NCBI GenBank assembly: GCA_029210175.1
Contig: JARGPL010000009.1
Location: 62,001-126,000 of the forward strand
From: Minwuia sp.
Lineage (GTDB): Bacteria > Pseudomonadota > Alphaproteobacteria > Minwuiales > Minwuiaceae
Length of the DNA stretch: 64,000 nucleotides
Reading direction: 5' to 3'
A model generated the notes under the pieces. That model made no database searches. It was not told the origin of the DNA and worked only from the letters and a program-made list of their open reading frames with translations. Below, one piece after another: positions 8,377 to 17,305 of the stretch (position 1 is the stretch's first letter; every line of letters starts with the position of its first letter). The position numbers and the translations under genes were made by a program.

Positions 8377-9525
8377 ATGTTTCCCAGATTCCTGCCGCAG
8401 CTGCTTTCCGCTCTCCTCACCTGCACCATGCTGGCCGCATTGCCCGTGCAGGCGGCCGAGTTCGAGACCAAGGCGAAACATGCCATCGTCATTGATTTCC
8501 AGTCCGATCAGCCGCTGTTCGAAAAGGACGCGGATCTGCCGATACCGACCGCATCCATGAGCAAGCTGATGACGGTCTACATGCTGCTGGAACGGGTGAA
8601 GAGCGGCGAACTGAAACTGGATGACACTCTGCCGGTCAGCAAGAAGGCCTGGCAGAAGGGCGGATCCAAGATGTTCGTGGAGGTCGGCAAGCAGATCCGG
8701 GTGGAGGATCTGCTGCGTGGCATCATCATTCAGTCCGGCAATGACGCAAGCATCGTGGTCGCAGAGGGCCTGGCTGGCAGTGAGGAGGCCTTTGCGGAAC
8801 AGATGACCCGAAAGGCCCGGGAACTCGGGCTGGAAAACACGACGCTGAAGAATGCGACGGGCTGGCCCGACCCGGAGCACAGGATGAGCGTGCGTGACCT
8901 GGCGAAGCTGGCCACGCTGATCATCCGCAACTTCCCCGATTTCTATCCGATCTACTCGGAAAAGAGCTTTACCTTCAGCGACATCACGCAGCGCAACCGC
9001 AACCCGCTGCTCTATCGCAACGTCGGTGCGGATGGCCTGAAGACAGGCCATACCGAAGCTGCAGGATATGGCCTGGCAGCGTCGGCCGTGCGCGGAGATA
9101 CCCGCCTTGTCATGGTGGTTGCCGGGCTGGAGAGCTCGCGGGAACGCGGTGATGAGGCGGAGCGGTTGCTGAAGTGGGCGTTCCGGACCTTTGAAACCTA
9201 CCGTCTCGGCTCGGCAGGCGACACGATCACGGAAGCGGAAGTCTGGCTCGGCCAATCGACCAAGGTACCGCTGATGCTGGGCAATGACCTGCTGGTGAGT
9301 ATGGCCAGGGCTGACCGCCCGCGGATGAAGGTGGAAGCAGTCTATGATGGCCCGATCCCGGCACCGGTCGTGAAAGGCACGCAGGTCGGGCGACTGGTCG
9401 TGACGTCCGATGGGGCAAGGATCGCGACAGCGCCGCTGCTGGCCGCGGCTGACGTCGAGGCGCTGGGACCCTTCGGGCGTATCGGTGCGGCCCTGGCACA
9501 TGTGATATGGGGTCCGGGCAGTTGA
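8377..9525 (+). CDS. dacC: D-alanyl-D-alanine carboxypeptidase (PBP5/6 type)
   Basis: A 382-residue periplasmic D,D-carboxypeptidase that trims the terminal D-Ala from pentapeptides. It has a signal peptide (MFPRFLPQLLSALLTCTML, cleavage near VQA-AE). The three penicillin-binding motifs are present: SMSK (about residues 60-63), SGN in QSGNDASIV, and KTG in GLKTGHTEAAG. The C-terminal beta-rich domain is typical of the PBP5/6 class. The ATG at 8377 is used; an in-frame TTG lies two codons upstream. The gene is followed after 19 bp by thymidylate kinase in the conserved rlpA-dac-tmk-holB order. The dacC symbol is a family-level choice; dacA or dacF would fit equally. Confidence 0.93.
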   Translation: MFPRFLPQLLSALLTCTMLAALPVQAAEFETKAKHAIVIDFQSDQPLFEKDADLPIPTASMSKLMTVYMLLERVKSGELKLDDTLPVSKKAWQKGGSKMFVEVGKQIRVEDLLRGIIIQSGNDASIVVAEGLAGSEEAFAEQMTRKARELGLENTTLKNATGWPDPEHRMSVRDLAKLATLIIRNFPDFYPIYSEKSFTFSDITQRNRNPLLYRNVGADGLKTGHTEAAGYGLAASAVRGDTRLVMVVAGLESSRERGDEAERLLKWAFRTFETYRLGSAGDTITEAEVWLGQSTKVPLMLGNDLLVSMARADRPRMKVEAVYDGPIPAPVVKGTQVGRLVVTSDGARIATAPLLAAADVEALGPFGRIGAALAHVIWGPGS

Positions 9526-9544
9526 CCCGGCCAGGAGTAGGGCT

Positions 9545-10183
9545 GTGCAATCCGCGCTGACACCAGGCCTGTTCATCACCTTCGAAGGCGGGGAAGGGGT
9601 TGGCAAGTCGACCCAGACCGCCCTGCTGGCAGACGCACTCAGGGCGCAGGGTTTCCAGGTGACCGTGACCCGCGAACCCGGCGGCACGCCGATGGCCGAG
9701 ACCCTGCGTGGTCTGCTGCTCGATCCGGCACACGATCTGGATCCCATGGAGCAGGTGCTGTTGCTCAATGCCGCCCGCCACAGCCATGTGCGCCAGGTCA
9801 TTGCCCCGGCGCTGGCGGCGGGTGACGTGGTGATCTGTGACCGTTTCATCGATTCCACGCGGGCCTATCAGGGGGCTGCCGGCGGCATTGACGGACAGGT
9901 GATCACGGACCTGCACCGGCTGGTGTTTGGTGATCTGATGCCGGTTCTGACCGTTGTCCTGGATGCGCCGGTGGAAACGGGTCTGCGCCGGGCTGCTGAT
10001 CGCGCGGCCGCAACCGACAGGTTCGAGACCGCCGACCGCGCGTTTCATGAACGCCTGCGCCAGGGTTTCCTGGCCATCGCGGCGGCGGAACCGGTGCGCT
10101 GCCAGGTGATCGCCGCCGATGCGCCCGCTTCGGACATCGCGCAATCGGTCCTGGCGTTCGTCGAACCCCGGGTGTGGTCGTGA
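9545..10183 (+). CDS. tmk: Thymidylate kinase
   Basis: A 212-residue cytoplasmic kinase that makes dTDP from dTMP and ATP for DNA synthesis. The P-loop is FEGGEGVGKST (residues 13-23). The DR motif is in CDRFIDSTRAYQG and the lid region is ATDRFETADRAFHERLRQGF. The length fits the family. It starts with GTG at 9545; no better in-frame ATG exists before the P-loop. Its stop overlaps the GTG start of holB, the usual arrangement in alphaproteobacteria, so the two are translationally coupled. Confidence 0.96.
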   Translation: MQSALTPGLFITFEGGEGVGKSTQTALLADALRAQGFQVTVTREPGGTPMAETLRGLLLDPAHDLDPMEQVLLLNAARHSHVRQVIAPALAAGDVVICDRFIDSTRAYQGAAGGIDGQVITDLHRLVFGDLMPVLTVVLDAPVETGLRRAADRAAATDRFETADRAFHERLRQGFLAIAAAEPVRCQVIAADAPASDIAQSVLAFVEPRVWS

Positions 10184-11295
10184 GCGACGACATCCCGCGC
10201 CCTGCACCGGACGAGATCGCAGAAGAACTGCATCCGGCGCTGTCGACCAGGGTACACGGCCACGCCGAAGCCTGGGATACGCTGGCCGAAGCCGCGGCAG
10301 GCACCGGGTTGCACCATGCCTGGCTGCTGAGCGGCAGCGCCGGAATCGGCAAGGCAACGCTGGGCTATCATTTCGCGCGCAGTCTGTTGTCGGCTGAATC
10401 CGGGGGCGGCCTGTTCGGCGACAGCGCACCGAGCCTGCACGCCGATGCCGATGATCCCCTGTTCCAGCAGGTCGCCAGCGGTTCCCATCCCAACCTGACC
10501 ATCCTGCGCCGCGCCTGGAACCGGGAGGGCAAGCGCTATTACACCGAAATCCGCGTGGACGACGTCCGGCGGTTGACCGCGTTCCTGGGGCAGCGGGCGA
10601 ATCTGCCGACACGCCGTGTCGTGCTGATCGACGCAGCCGACGACATGAACCGCAATGCCGCCAATGCATTGCTGAAACCGCTGGAAGAACCGCCTGCCGA
10701 CACGGTGTTCATCCTGATCTGCCATTCACCGGGTCGATTGCTGCCCACCATCCGGTCGCGTTGCCGTCGGCTGTCGCTGTCCGGCCTTTCGGAGGGGGAG
10801 GCGCTGGCGGTCATGGAAACCGCCCGCCCTGATCTGGATGGCCCGACGGCACGGCTGCTGCTGCAGCTGTCGAATGGCGCCCCCGGACAGGCGTTGCGCC
10901 TGGAAGTGGCGGGGGGCGAGGCGCTGTACCGGCAGTTGCTTGCCGTCCTAGTGGCTGCCCCTGACATGGACCGCGCGGCGGCACAGAAACTGGGCGACAT
11001 GGTATCGAAGCCCGGCGTGGGCGAGATTGCCTTTGGCCTGCTGATGGATCTGCTGGACGGGTTCCTGAAGCGCCTGGTGCAGGCGCCGGTCAATGATCTT
11101 GCAGCCAGCCAGCCGGAGCGCGAACTGATGCAGCGCCTGACCCGGGGCAGTCTTGATCAATGGTTCGAGGTGTGGGACAAACTCGCACGGCTCAGGGAGC
11201 GCACCGGGGCCGTCAATCTGAACCGCAAGGCCGTGACATTGTCGATCCTCTCCGACGTCGAGGAGGCGGCGCGGATCAGCGTGGGCCAGACCTGA
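10180..11295 (+). CDS. holB: DNA polymerase III subunit delta prime
   Basis: A 371-residue clamp-loader subunit of the replicative polymerase. Visible are HHAWLLSGSAGIGKATLGYH (a degenerate P-loop), EIRVDDVRRLTAFLGQ, and the AAA+ sensor-1 region NAANALLKPLEEPPADTVF. The zinc-module cysteines found in the E. coli protein are absent from the corresponding stretch, as I recall for other alphaproteobacterial homologues. The start is the GTG at 10180 that overlaps the tmk stop; a second in-frame GTG two codons earlier (10174) is equally possible. metG follows after 31 bp. Confidence 0.93.
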   Translation: MSDDIPRPAPDEIAEELHPALSTRVHGHAEAWDTLAEAAAGTGLHHAWLLSGSAGIGKATLGYHFARSLLSAESGGGLFGDSAPSLHADADDPLFQQVASGSHPNLTILRRAWNREGKRYYTEIRVDDVRRLTAFLGQRANLPTRRVVLIDAADDMNRNAANALLKPLEEPPADTVFILICHSPGRLLPTIRSRCRRLSLSGLSEGEALAVMETARPDLDGPTARLLLQLSNGAPGQALRLEVAGGEALYRQLLAVLVAAPDMDRAAAQKLGDMVSKPGVGEIAFGLLMDLLDGFLKRLVQAPVNDLAASQPERELMQRLTRGSLDQWFEVWDKLARLRERTGAVNLNRKAVTLSILSDVEEAARISVGQT

Positions 11296-11326
11296 GCAAC
11301 CAAGGTGCGCTGATCGGGAGATTTGG

Positions 11327-12946
11327 ATGACCATCGACGCTGCAGCGACTGGCAGCAACGGACCGCAGGGCCAGCTGCAGAGTGAGGGCCAGGGACGTCC
11401 GTTCTACATCACGACCCCGATCTATTACGTCAATGACCGGCCCCATATCGGGCATGCCTACACGACGCTGGCCTGCGATGTGATCGCGCGTTTCAAGCGT
11501 CTGGACGGCTTTGATGCGCACCTGCTGACCGGCACCGATGAACACGGGCAGAAGGTGGAGAAATCGGCTGCCGCCGCCAACACGGACCCGCAGGATTTCT
11601 GTGACCGCGTGGCGCAGAATTTCCGCGACATGATGCCGGTGCTGAAGATTTCCAATGATGACTTCATCCGCACGACGGAGGAACGCCATGTGCGCTCCGT
11701 CCAGGCACTGTGGAAGAAGCTTGAGGAATCGGGCGACATCTATCTGGGCAGCTATTCCGGCTGGTACGCTGTGCGCGATGAGGCTTTCTATGGCGAGGAT
11801 GAACTGACGAAGCAGCCTGATGGCAGCCGCGTCGCGCCGTCCGGTGCCGAAGTGGAGTGGGTGGAGGAGCCGAGCTATTTCTTCCGCCTGTCCGCCTGGG
11901 GCGACCGGTTGCTCGCGTTCTATGATGCGCACCCCGACTTCATCATGCCGCCTGCGCGGCGCAACGAAGTCGTCAGCTTCGTGAAGGGCGGTCTGCGTGA
12001 TCTCTCCATCTCCCGCACCAGCTTCAATTGGGGTGTCCCGGTGCCGGGCGACGACACGCACATCATGTACGTCTGGCTGGATGCGCTGACCAACTACATG
12101 ACCGCCGTTGGCTACCCGGATACGGATGACCCGTTGTTCAGGAAGTTCTGGCCGGCTGATGTGCACATGGTGGGCAAGGATATACTGCGCTTCCATGCGG
12201 TCTACTGGCCCGCGTTCCTGCTTTCGGCCGGTCTGCCGACGCCGAAGCGGGTCTTCGCACACGGCTGGTGGACCATCGAGGGCGAGAAGATGTCCAAGTC
12301 GCTGGGCAATGCCATAGCACCGGAGGAACTGGTTGAGTCCTATGGTCTGGACCAGACCCGCTATTTCCTGCTGCGTGAAGTGCCGTTCGGCAACGACGGC
12401 GACTTCTCCCGCGAGGCGATGATCCATCGCACCAACGGTGATCTGGCCAACGACCTGGGCAACCTGGCGCAGCGCGTGCTGTCGATGGTGTTCAAGAACT
12501 GTGACGGCGCGCTGCCGGAACCCGGCCCGATGACAGACGATGACCGCGCCCTGCTGGACCTTGCCGCTGGCATGCTGGCCCGTGTTCGCGCGGAGGTGGA
12601 TGTCCAGGCGCTGCACAAGGCGCTGGCCGCGATCTGGGAAGTCTGTGGCGCCGCGAACCGCTATGTGGATGCTCAGGCCCCGTGGACGCTCCGCAAGACG
12701 GATCCGGAGCGCAAGAAGACCGTGCTCTACGTGCTGGCCGAAACCGTACGCCGGATCGCCATTCTGGTGCAGCCGATCATGCCGGATGCCGGGGCCAACC
12801 TGCTGGATCAACTGAAGGTGGATGCTGGCGCGCGGGCATTCGTGCACCTGACGGCGGATCACGCGCTTCAGGGCGGCACGGCCATCGACAAACCGGTGCC
12901 GGTGTTCCCGCGTATCATGATTGAAGAACCCGAGACGAAGGGCTGA
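11327..12946 (+). CDS. metG: Methionyl-tRNA synthetase
   Basis: A 539-residue class I aminoacyl-tRNA synthetase that charges tRNA-Met. The HIGH motif is at residues 40-43 (NDRPHIGHAY) and KMSKS at about 321-325 (EGEKMSKSLGN). Other family signatures are TGTDEHGQK, WLDALTNY and KDILRFHAVYWPAFL. The protein ends after the anticodon-binding helical domain and lacks the C-terminal tRNA-binding dimer domain of the E. coli enzyme, the usual short alphaproteobacterial form. The connective peptide shows no zinc-binding Cys cluster. tatD begins 4 bp downstream. Confidence 0.97.
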   Translation: MTIDAAATGSNGPQGQLQSEGQGRPFYITTPIYYVNDRPHIGHAYTTLACDVIARFKRLDGFDAHLLTGTDEHGQKVEKSAAAANTDPQDFCDRVAQNFRDMMPVLKISNDDFIRTTEERHVRSVQALWKKLEESGDIYLGSYSGWYAVRDEAFYGEDELTKQPDGSRVAPSGAEVEWVEEPSYFFRLSAWGDRLLAFYDAHPDFIMPPARRNEVVSFVKGGLRDLSISRTSFNWGVPVPGDDTHIMYVWLDALTNYMTAVGYPDTDDPLFRKFWPADVHMVGKDILRFHAVYWPAFLLSAGLPTPKRVFAHGWWTIEGEKMSKSLGNAIAPEELVESYGLDQTRYFLLREVPFGNDGDFSREAMIHRTNGDLANDLGNLAQRVLSMVFKNCDGALPEPGPMTDDDRALLDLAAGMLARVRAEVDVQALHKALAAIWEVCGAANRYVDAQAPWTLRKTDPERKKTVLYVLAETVRRIAILVQPIMPDAGANLLDQLKVDAGARAFVHLTADHALQGGTAIDKPVPVFPRIMIEEPETKG

Positions 12947-12950
12947 GGCG

Positions 12951-13727
12951 ATGCTGGTCGATTCCCACTGTCATCTGGACTATCTGGCCCGCGACGGCGA
13001 TCTGGACGATGTACTGGTTCGGGCGCGCAATGCCGGTGTGTCACCAATGCTGACGATTTCCACCAAACTACGGGAATTCGATATTGTGCGCGGCATCGCC
13101 GAAAAGGCCGATGACCTGTTCTGCAGTGTCGGTGTGCATCCGCATGAGGCGGAGAGCGAGCCGGACACCACCGCCGAAACCCTGATCGAACTGGCCGCGC
13201 ATCCGAAGGTGGTCGGGATCGGCGAAACAGGTCTCGACTATTTTTATGAACACAGTCCGCGTGATGTTCAGCAACGCCTGTTCCGTGCCCACATCACTGC
13301 GTCGCGTGAAACCGGCCTGCCGCTGATCGTTCATACCCGTGATGCCGAATCCGACACCATCGACATCATGCGCGATGAGATGGCAAACGGGGCGTTCACC
13401 GGTGTGATTCATTGTTTCAGCGGCACGCGGCAGCTCGCCGACCGTTCGCTGGACCTCGGCTTCTACATCTCGATCTCCGGCATCGTCACCTTCAAGTCTG
13501 CGGAGGACCTGCGGCGCACGGTTGAAGCGGTGCCGCTCGAGCGGTTGCTGGTGGAGACCGACAGCCCGTACCTGACACCGGTGCCGAAACGCGGCAAGCG
13601 CAACGAGCCGGCGATGACCGCCTATACCGCGGCGAAGGTCGCCGAGATCAAGGGCGTATCGGTTGACGAGGTGGCGCGCCAGACGACACAGAACTTCCGC
13701 GACCTGTTCACCCGGGCGGAATTCTGA
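12951..13727 (+). CDS. tatD: TatD family metal-dependent hydrolase
   Basis: A 258-residue TIM-barrel metallohydrolase; family members act as 3'-5' DNases or RNases. The ATG at 12951, four bases after the metG stop, begins directly with the metal-binding strand MLVDSHCHLDYL. An earlier in-frame ATG lies inside metG and is rejected. Further signatures are VGVHPHEAE, GIGETGLDYFYE, IVHTRDAE, GVIHCFSGT and the terminal ETDSPYLTP. The conserved position between metG and a PhnP-like hydrolase supports the assignment. Confidence 0.95.
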   Translation: MLVDSHCHLDYLARDGDLDDVLVRARNAGVSPMLTISTKLREFDIVRGIAEKADDLFCSVGVHPHEAESEPDTTAETLIELAAHPKVVGIGETGLDYFYEHSPRDVQQRLFRAHITASRETGLPLIVHTRDAESDTIDIMRDEMANGAFTGVIHCFSGTRQLADRSLDLGFYISISGIVTFKSAEDLRRTVEAVPLERLLVETDSPYLTPVPKRGKRNEPAMTAYTAAKVAEIKGVSVDEVARQTTQNFRDLFTRAEF

Positions 13728-13729
13728 TC

Positions 13730-14488
13730 ATGCGCATCACCATCCTTGGCTGTGGCAGTTCCGGCGGTGTGCCGCGCATTGGCGGTGAATGGGGCGTCTG
13801 CGACCCGAAGGAGCCGAAGAACCGGCGTCGGCGCTGTTCCATCCTGGTGGAGAACGAGGGGACGCGGGTTCTCGTCGATACCTCCCCCGATGTTCGCGAA
13901 CAGTTGCTGGATGCAGAGGTCACGGATCTGGAAGGGGTCATCTGGACCCATGACCACGCCGACCAGACGCACGGGCTGGATGACCTGCGGGTGCTGGCGA
14001 TCCACAACCGCCGCCGGATCGAGGTCTGGGGTGACGCGGACACGCTTGTCCGCCTGAAACGCAAGTTCGGCTATTGCTTCCCCGATGAAGCCACGTCGGC
14101 CTATCCGGCCATCGTCAATGATCACCTCATCGACGGCCCGTTCCAGATCGGCAACGTGCCGATCCTGCCATTCTACCAGGATCACGGCACCATGCCCTCG
14201 CTGGGGTTCCGCTTTGGCGATGTGTCCTATGCCAACGATGTGGTGCAACTGGATGACGCCGCGTTCGAGGCAATGGCGGGCAGCCGCCTGATGATCGTTG
14301 ACGCCCTGCGCTATCGCCCGCACCCGACGCATGCCCATCTGGAACGGGCGCTGGAATGGATTGCGCGGATCGGGCCGGAGCGCGCGATCCTGACCAACAT
14401 GCATGTCGATCTGGACTATCACACCCTGGCGGCGGAACTGCCTGCCGGGGTCGAGCCCGCCTATGACGGGATGACCGTCGAAATCTGA
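13730..14488 (+). CDS. MBL-fold metallo-hydrolase (PhnP-like)
   Basis: A 252-residue metallo-beta-lactamase-fold phosphodiesterase-like protein. It has the N-terminal GCGSSGGVPRIGG typical of the PhnP/YycJ-like group, a cysteine-containing loop GVCDPKEPKNRRRRCS, and the metal-binding motif THDHADQTHGLDD. The later ligands appear as QDHG, DALRYRPHPTHAHLE and NMHVDLDY. The start lies 2 bp after the tatD stop, so it belongs to the metG-tatD operon. The substrate is unknown; no phosphonate (phn) genes are nearby, so a role in carbon-phosphorus metabolism is not supported. Confidence 0.9.
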   Translation: MRITILGCGSSGGVPRIGGEWGVCDPKEPKNRRRRCSILVENEGTRVLVDTSPDVREQLLDAEVTDLEGVIWTHDHADQTHGLDDLRVLAIHNRRRIEVWGDADTLVRLKRKFGYCFPDEATSAYPAIVNDHLIDGPFQIGNVPILPFYQDHGTMPSLGFRFGDVSYANDVVQLDDAAFEAMAGSRLMIVDALRYRPHPTHAHLERALEWIARIGPERAILTNMHVDLDYHTLAAELPAGVEPAYDGMTVEI

Positions 14489-14570
14489 AACATCTGCTTT
14501 TCCGCGCTGGGCTTGCTGACCCGTCCGTGCCAGATTTCATTGGCATGATGGCTCGGGGGGATCGGTTCAG

Positions 14571-15713
14571 GTGACAGGGTTGAAACATGTCGAGGTACTG
14601 GGCGGCGGTCCGGCGGGCCTCTATGCCGCTATCCTGCTGAAGCGGGCCTGGCCTGGCATCTCCGTGCGGCTGACGGAACAGAACCCGGCGGACGCGACGT
14701 TCGGATTTGGCGTTGTCTTCTCCGATCAGGCGCTGGATTTCCTGCGTGGCGAAGACCCTGAAACACATGATCTGATCACGCCGCTGATGGAGCGCTGGCG
14801 GAACATGACCCTGGCGCATCGCGGCGACCGGGTGACGCTGGACGGTATCGGCTTTGCCGCCATTGGACGGCTGGAACTGTTGCAGGCGTTGCAGGATCGC
14901 GCGGGCGAGGTCGGGGTGGAACTGAGGTACGACCGGCCCATTGGATCCCTGAGCGAATTGAGCGCCGATCTGATCATCGGCGCCGACGGGCTGAATTCCC
15001 TGGTGCGGGCATCCGATGAAGCCGGGTTCCGGTCGCGTCTGGAATACTTCGACAACCGCTTCGCCTGGTTCGGCACGACGCAGCCGTTCGACACGCTGAC
15101 CCAGACCTTTGTCACCACGGACAAGGGCTCGCTGAACGCGCATCACTATCGCTACCAGCCTGGCATGAGCACCTTCATCGTCGAATGCGATCCGGCGACG
15201 TTTCATGCCCATGGTTTCGACGGGATGGGAGAGGCGGAAACGGCGATCGCCTGTGCAGAAATCTTCCATGAACCGCTGCAGGGCGCCGCGCTGATCTGCA
15301 ACCGCTCGCTCTGGCGGCAGTTCCCGAGGCTCTGGTGCGAAAACTGGGTCTCCGGCAACCGCGTGATCCTGGGCGATGCGGCACATACCGCTCATTTCTC
15401 CATCGGGTCCGGCACGCGGCTGGCTATGGAGGACGCCATCGCACTCGTGCGGGCGTTGCAGGCGAATGCGGATGTTGGCACGGCCCTGGCGGCGTTTCAG
15501 GCGGCACGGCAACCCATTGCCAGAAAGATCGTCGATGCCGCCAACACCTCTGCCGCCTGGTACGACCGGTTTCCGGAGAAGATGGCGCTGGATCCGCTGG
15601 ATTTCGCCTTCGACTATGTGACCCGCTCCGGGCGGGTGGACATGGATCGCCTGCGCAATCTGTCGCCCGAATTCATGGCCCGCTACGACGCGGCGAAGGG
15701 ACCCGCCGCATGA
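14571..15713 (+). CDS. FAD-dependent monooxygenase, salicylyl/anthraniloyl-CoA hydroxylase-like, single domain
   Basis: A 380-residue group A flavin monooxygenase. The Rossmann dinucleotide motif is [16 protein letters not shown] at the N-terminus, DLIIGADGLNS corresponds to the DG motif, and [19 protein letters not shown] is the GD motif binding FAD ribityl phosphate. The sequence parallels the N-terminal half of the fused protein at 49380-51716 (for example GFGVVFSDQ and [14 protein letters not shown] in both) but lacks its old-yellow-enzyme domain. Start is GTG at 14571, 10 bp after a GGGGGG ribosome site. The stop overlaps the next gene (ATGA), tying it to an aryl-CoA ligase. It probably hydroxylates an aromatic acid or its CoA thioester; the substrate is unknown. 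Confidence 0.85.
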   Translation: MTGLKHVEVLGGGPAGLYAAILLKRAWPGISVRLTEQNPADATFGFGVVFSDQALDFLRGEDPETHDLITPLMERWRNMTLAHRGDRVTLDGIGFAAIGRLELLQALQDRAGEVGVELRYDRPIGSLSELSADLIIGADGLNSLVRASDEAGFRSRLEYFDNRFAWFGTTQPFDTLTQTFVTTDKGSLNAHHYRYQPGMSTFIVECDPATFHAHGFDGMGEAETAIACAEIFHEPLQGAALICNRSLWRQFPRLWCENWVSGNRVILGDAAHTAHFSIGSGTRLAMEDAIALVRALQANADVGTALAAFQAARQPIARKIVDAANTSAAWYDRFPEKMALDPLDFAFDYVTRSGRVDMDRLRNLSPEFMARYDAAKGPAA

Positions 15714-17305
15714 GCATTCAGGACCCGGTCGGCGAAACGGCGGGCGCGGCGGAGATCGGTTTCATCAAGGCGGACCATCCGAACTGCAGCACCATCCTGT
15801 TCGACAATCTGCCCTGCAATGCCGACCGGGTCGCCGTGACCGGGCCAGCCGGCACACTGACCTATGGCGCACTCTGTGCCGAGGCGGCGCGGTGGGGGCA
15901 CGCGTTCCAGACGTTCGGGCTGCAGCGTGGTGGTCGCATCGCCTTCTTCCTGGATGACACGCCGGTCTATCCGGCGGCGTTCTTCGGCGCTGTCCGGGCG
16001 GGATTCGTACCCGTCCTGCTCAATACCCTGACAACGCCGGACCTGCTGCAGTTCTTCCTGGCGGATACCGAGGCCCGGATCGCGGTGGCGGAGGCCGAGT
16101 TCACGGATCGGTTCACGGCTGAGACGCGCGCGGAGACCCGGCTTGAGCGCATTGTCATTGCCAACGGGGCGGGTGCGCTGGCCGATGACATGCAGCATGC
16201 GTCCGACTTCATCGACGGTCAGCCAGAGACCCTGGAGATGGCGGATACAGGGCCGGACGACATGGCGTTCTGGATGTATTCGTCGGGTTCGACCGGGCGA
16301 CCCAAAGGCATCGTTCACCTGCATCATGACATGGCCTACACGCAGCTTTCGTTCGCCGAAAGCATCCTGAAACTGCGGTCCGATGACCTGTGTTTCTCGG
16401 TGCCGAAGATCTTCTTTGCCTATGGCTTTGGCAATGCCTTCACGTTTCCCTTCTCGGTCGGTGCAACAGCGGTGCTGATGCCCGGACGCCCCGACCCGAC
16501 TGCCGTACTGGATTGCATCGAGGCATTCAGGCCCACGGTGCTGTTCGGTCTGCCGACGCTCTATACGGCGATCTGCCGGACACCCGGCGTCGACGCGCGG
16601 GACCTGTCGTCGTTGCGGCTGGCCATGTCGGCGGCGGAAACCCTGTCGGATGACATCTTCAACGCCTGGCTGAGCCTGACCGGCCTGCGCCCGATCGAAG
16701 GTCTGGGCTCCACGGAGGTGCTGCACATCTATCTGTCGAACACGCAGGATGAGCAGCGCATCGGTGCCGCCGGGCGACGGGTTCCGGGCTATGAGGTGGA
16801 GTTGCGCGACCGGGACGGCGCGCCGACCCCGGGGGGCGAGGAAGGCATCATGTGGGTGCGCGGTACATCGTCGGCTCCATGCTACTGGAACCGGCCTGAC
16901 AAGACCGCCGAGACCATGCGCGGGGACTGGATCAACACCGGTGACCGGTTCCTTGAAACGGATGGCTTCTATCATTTTCAGGGCCGCGCCGATGATCTGA
17001 TCAAGGTCTCGGGTCAGTGGGTCTGGCCCCTGGAAGTCGAACGCTGCCTCAACGAACACCCGCATGTGCATGAGTGCGCGGTGCTGGCGCATCAGTTGCC
17101 GGACCGGCGCATGAGCCTGCGTGCCGTGGTCTGCCTGCGCGATGGCCAAGCTGGTGACGATGTGCAGGTCAAGGTGCTGCAACAGCATGTGCGCCAGGCC
17201 TTGCTGCCGTTCAAGTATCCGCGCATCGTCGAGTTCGTGGGGGAGATGCCGAAGACCGGGACCGGCAAGATCGACCGGCAGGCACTGCTGAACGGGGGAG
17301 AATGA
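15710..17305 (+). CDS. Benzoate-CoA ligase family acyl-CoA synthetase
   Basis: A 531-residue adenylate-forming ligase that would activate an aromatic acid to its CoA thioester with ATP. The ATG at 15710 overlaps the upstream stop and is preferred over the much longer upstream extension, which lies inside the monooxygenase gene. Motifs are the P-loop-like YSSGSTGRPKGIVH, the A5 region GLGSTEVLHIYLSN, the A7/A8 region TGDRF and GRADDLIKVSGQWVWP, and the A10 lysine in PKTGTGKIDRQAL. It resembles benzoate/2-aminobenzoate-CoA ligases most closely. The product could be the substrate of the coupled monooxygenase. The next gene overlaps by ATGA. Confidence 0.88.
   Translation: MSIQDPVGETAGAAEIGFIKADHPNCSTILFDNLPCNADRVAVTGPAGTLTYGALCAEAARWGHAFQTFGLQRGGRIAFFLDDTPVYPAAFFGAVRAGFVPVLLNTLTTPDLLQFFLADTEARIAVAEAEFTDRFTAETRAETRLERIVIANGAGALADDMQHASDFIDGQPETLEMADTGPDDMAFWMYSSGSTGRPKGIVHLHHDMAYTQLSFAESILKLRSDDLCFSVPKIFFAYGFGNAFTFPFSVGATAVLMPGRPDPTAVLDCIEAFRPTVLFGLPTLYTAICRTPGVDARDLSSLRLAMSAAETLSDDIFNAWLSLTGLRPIEGLGSTEVLHIYLSNTQDEQRIGAAGRRVPGYEVELRDRDGAPTPGGEEGIMWVRGTSSAPCYWNRPDKTAETMRGDWINTGDRFLETDGFYHFQGRADDLIKVSGQWVWPLEVERCLNEHPHVHECAVLAHQLPDRRMSLRAVVCLRDGQAGDDVQVKVLQQHVRQALLPFKYPRIVEFVGEMPKTGTGKIDRQALLNGGE

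Noticed and set aside
11276-12862. 528-residue open frame antisense to metG
   Set aside because: It mirrors a fully conserved synthetase gene, has no recognisable domain, and its composition (His/Gln/Arg-rich) is typical of antisense shadow in GC-rich DNA.
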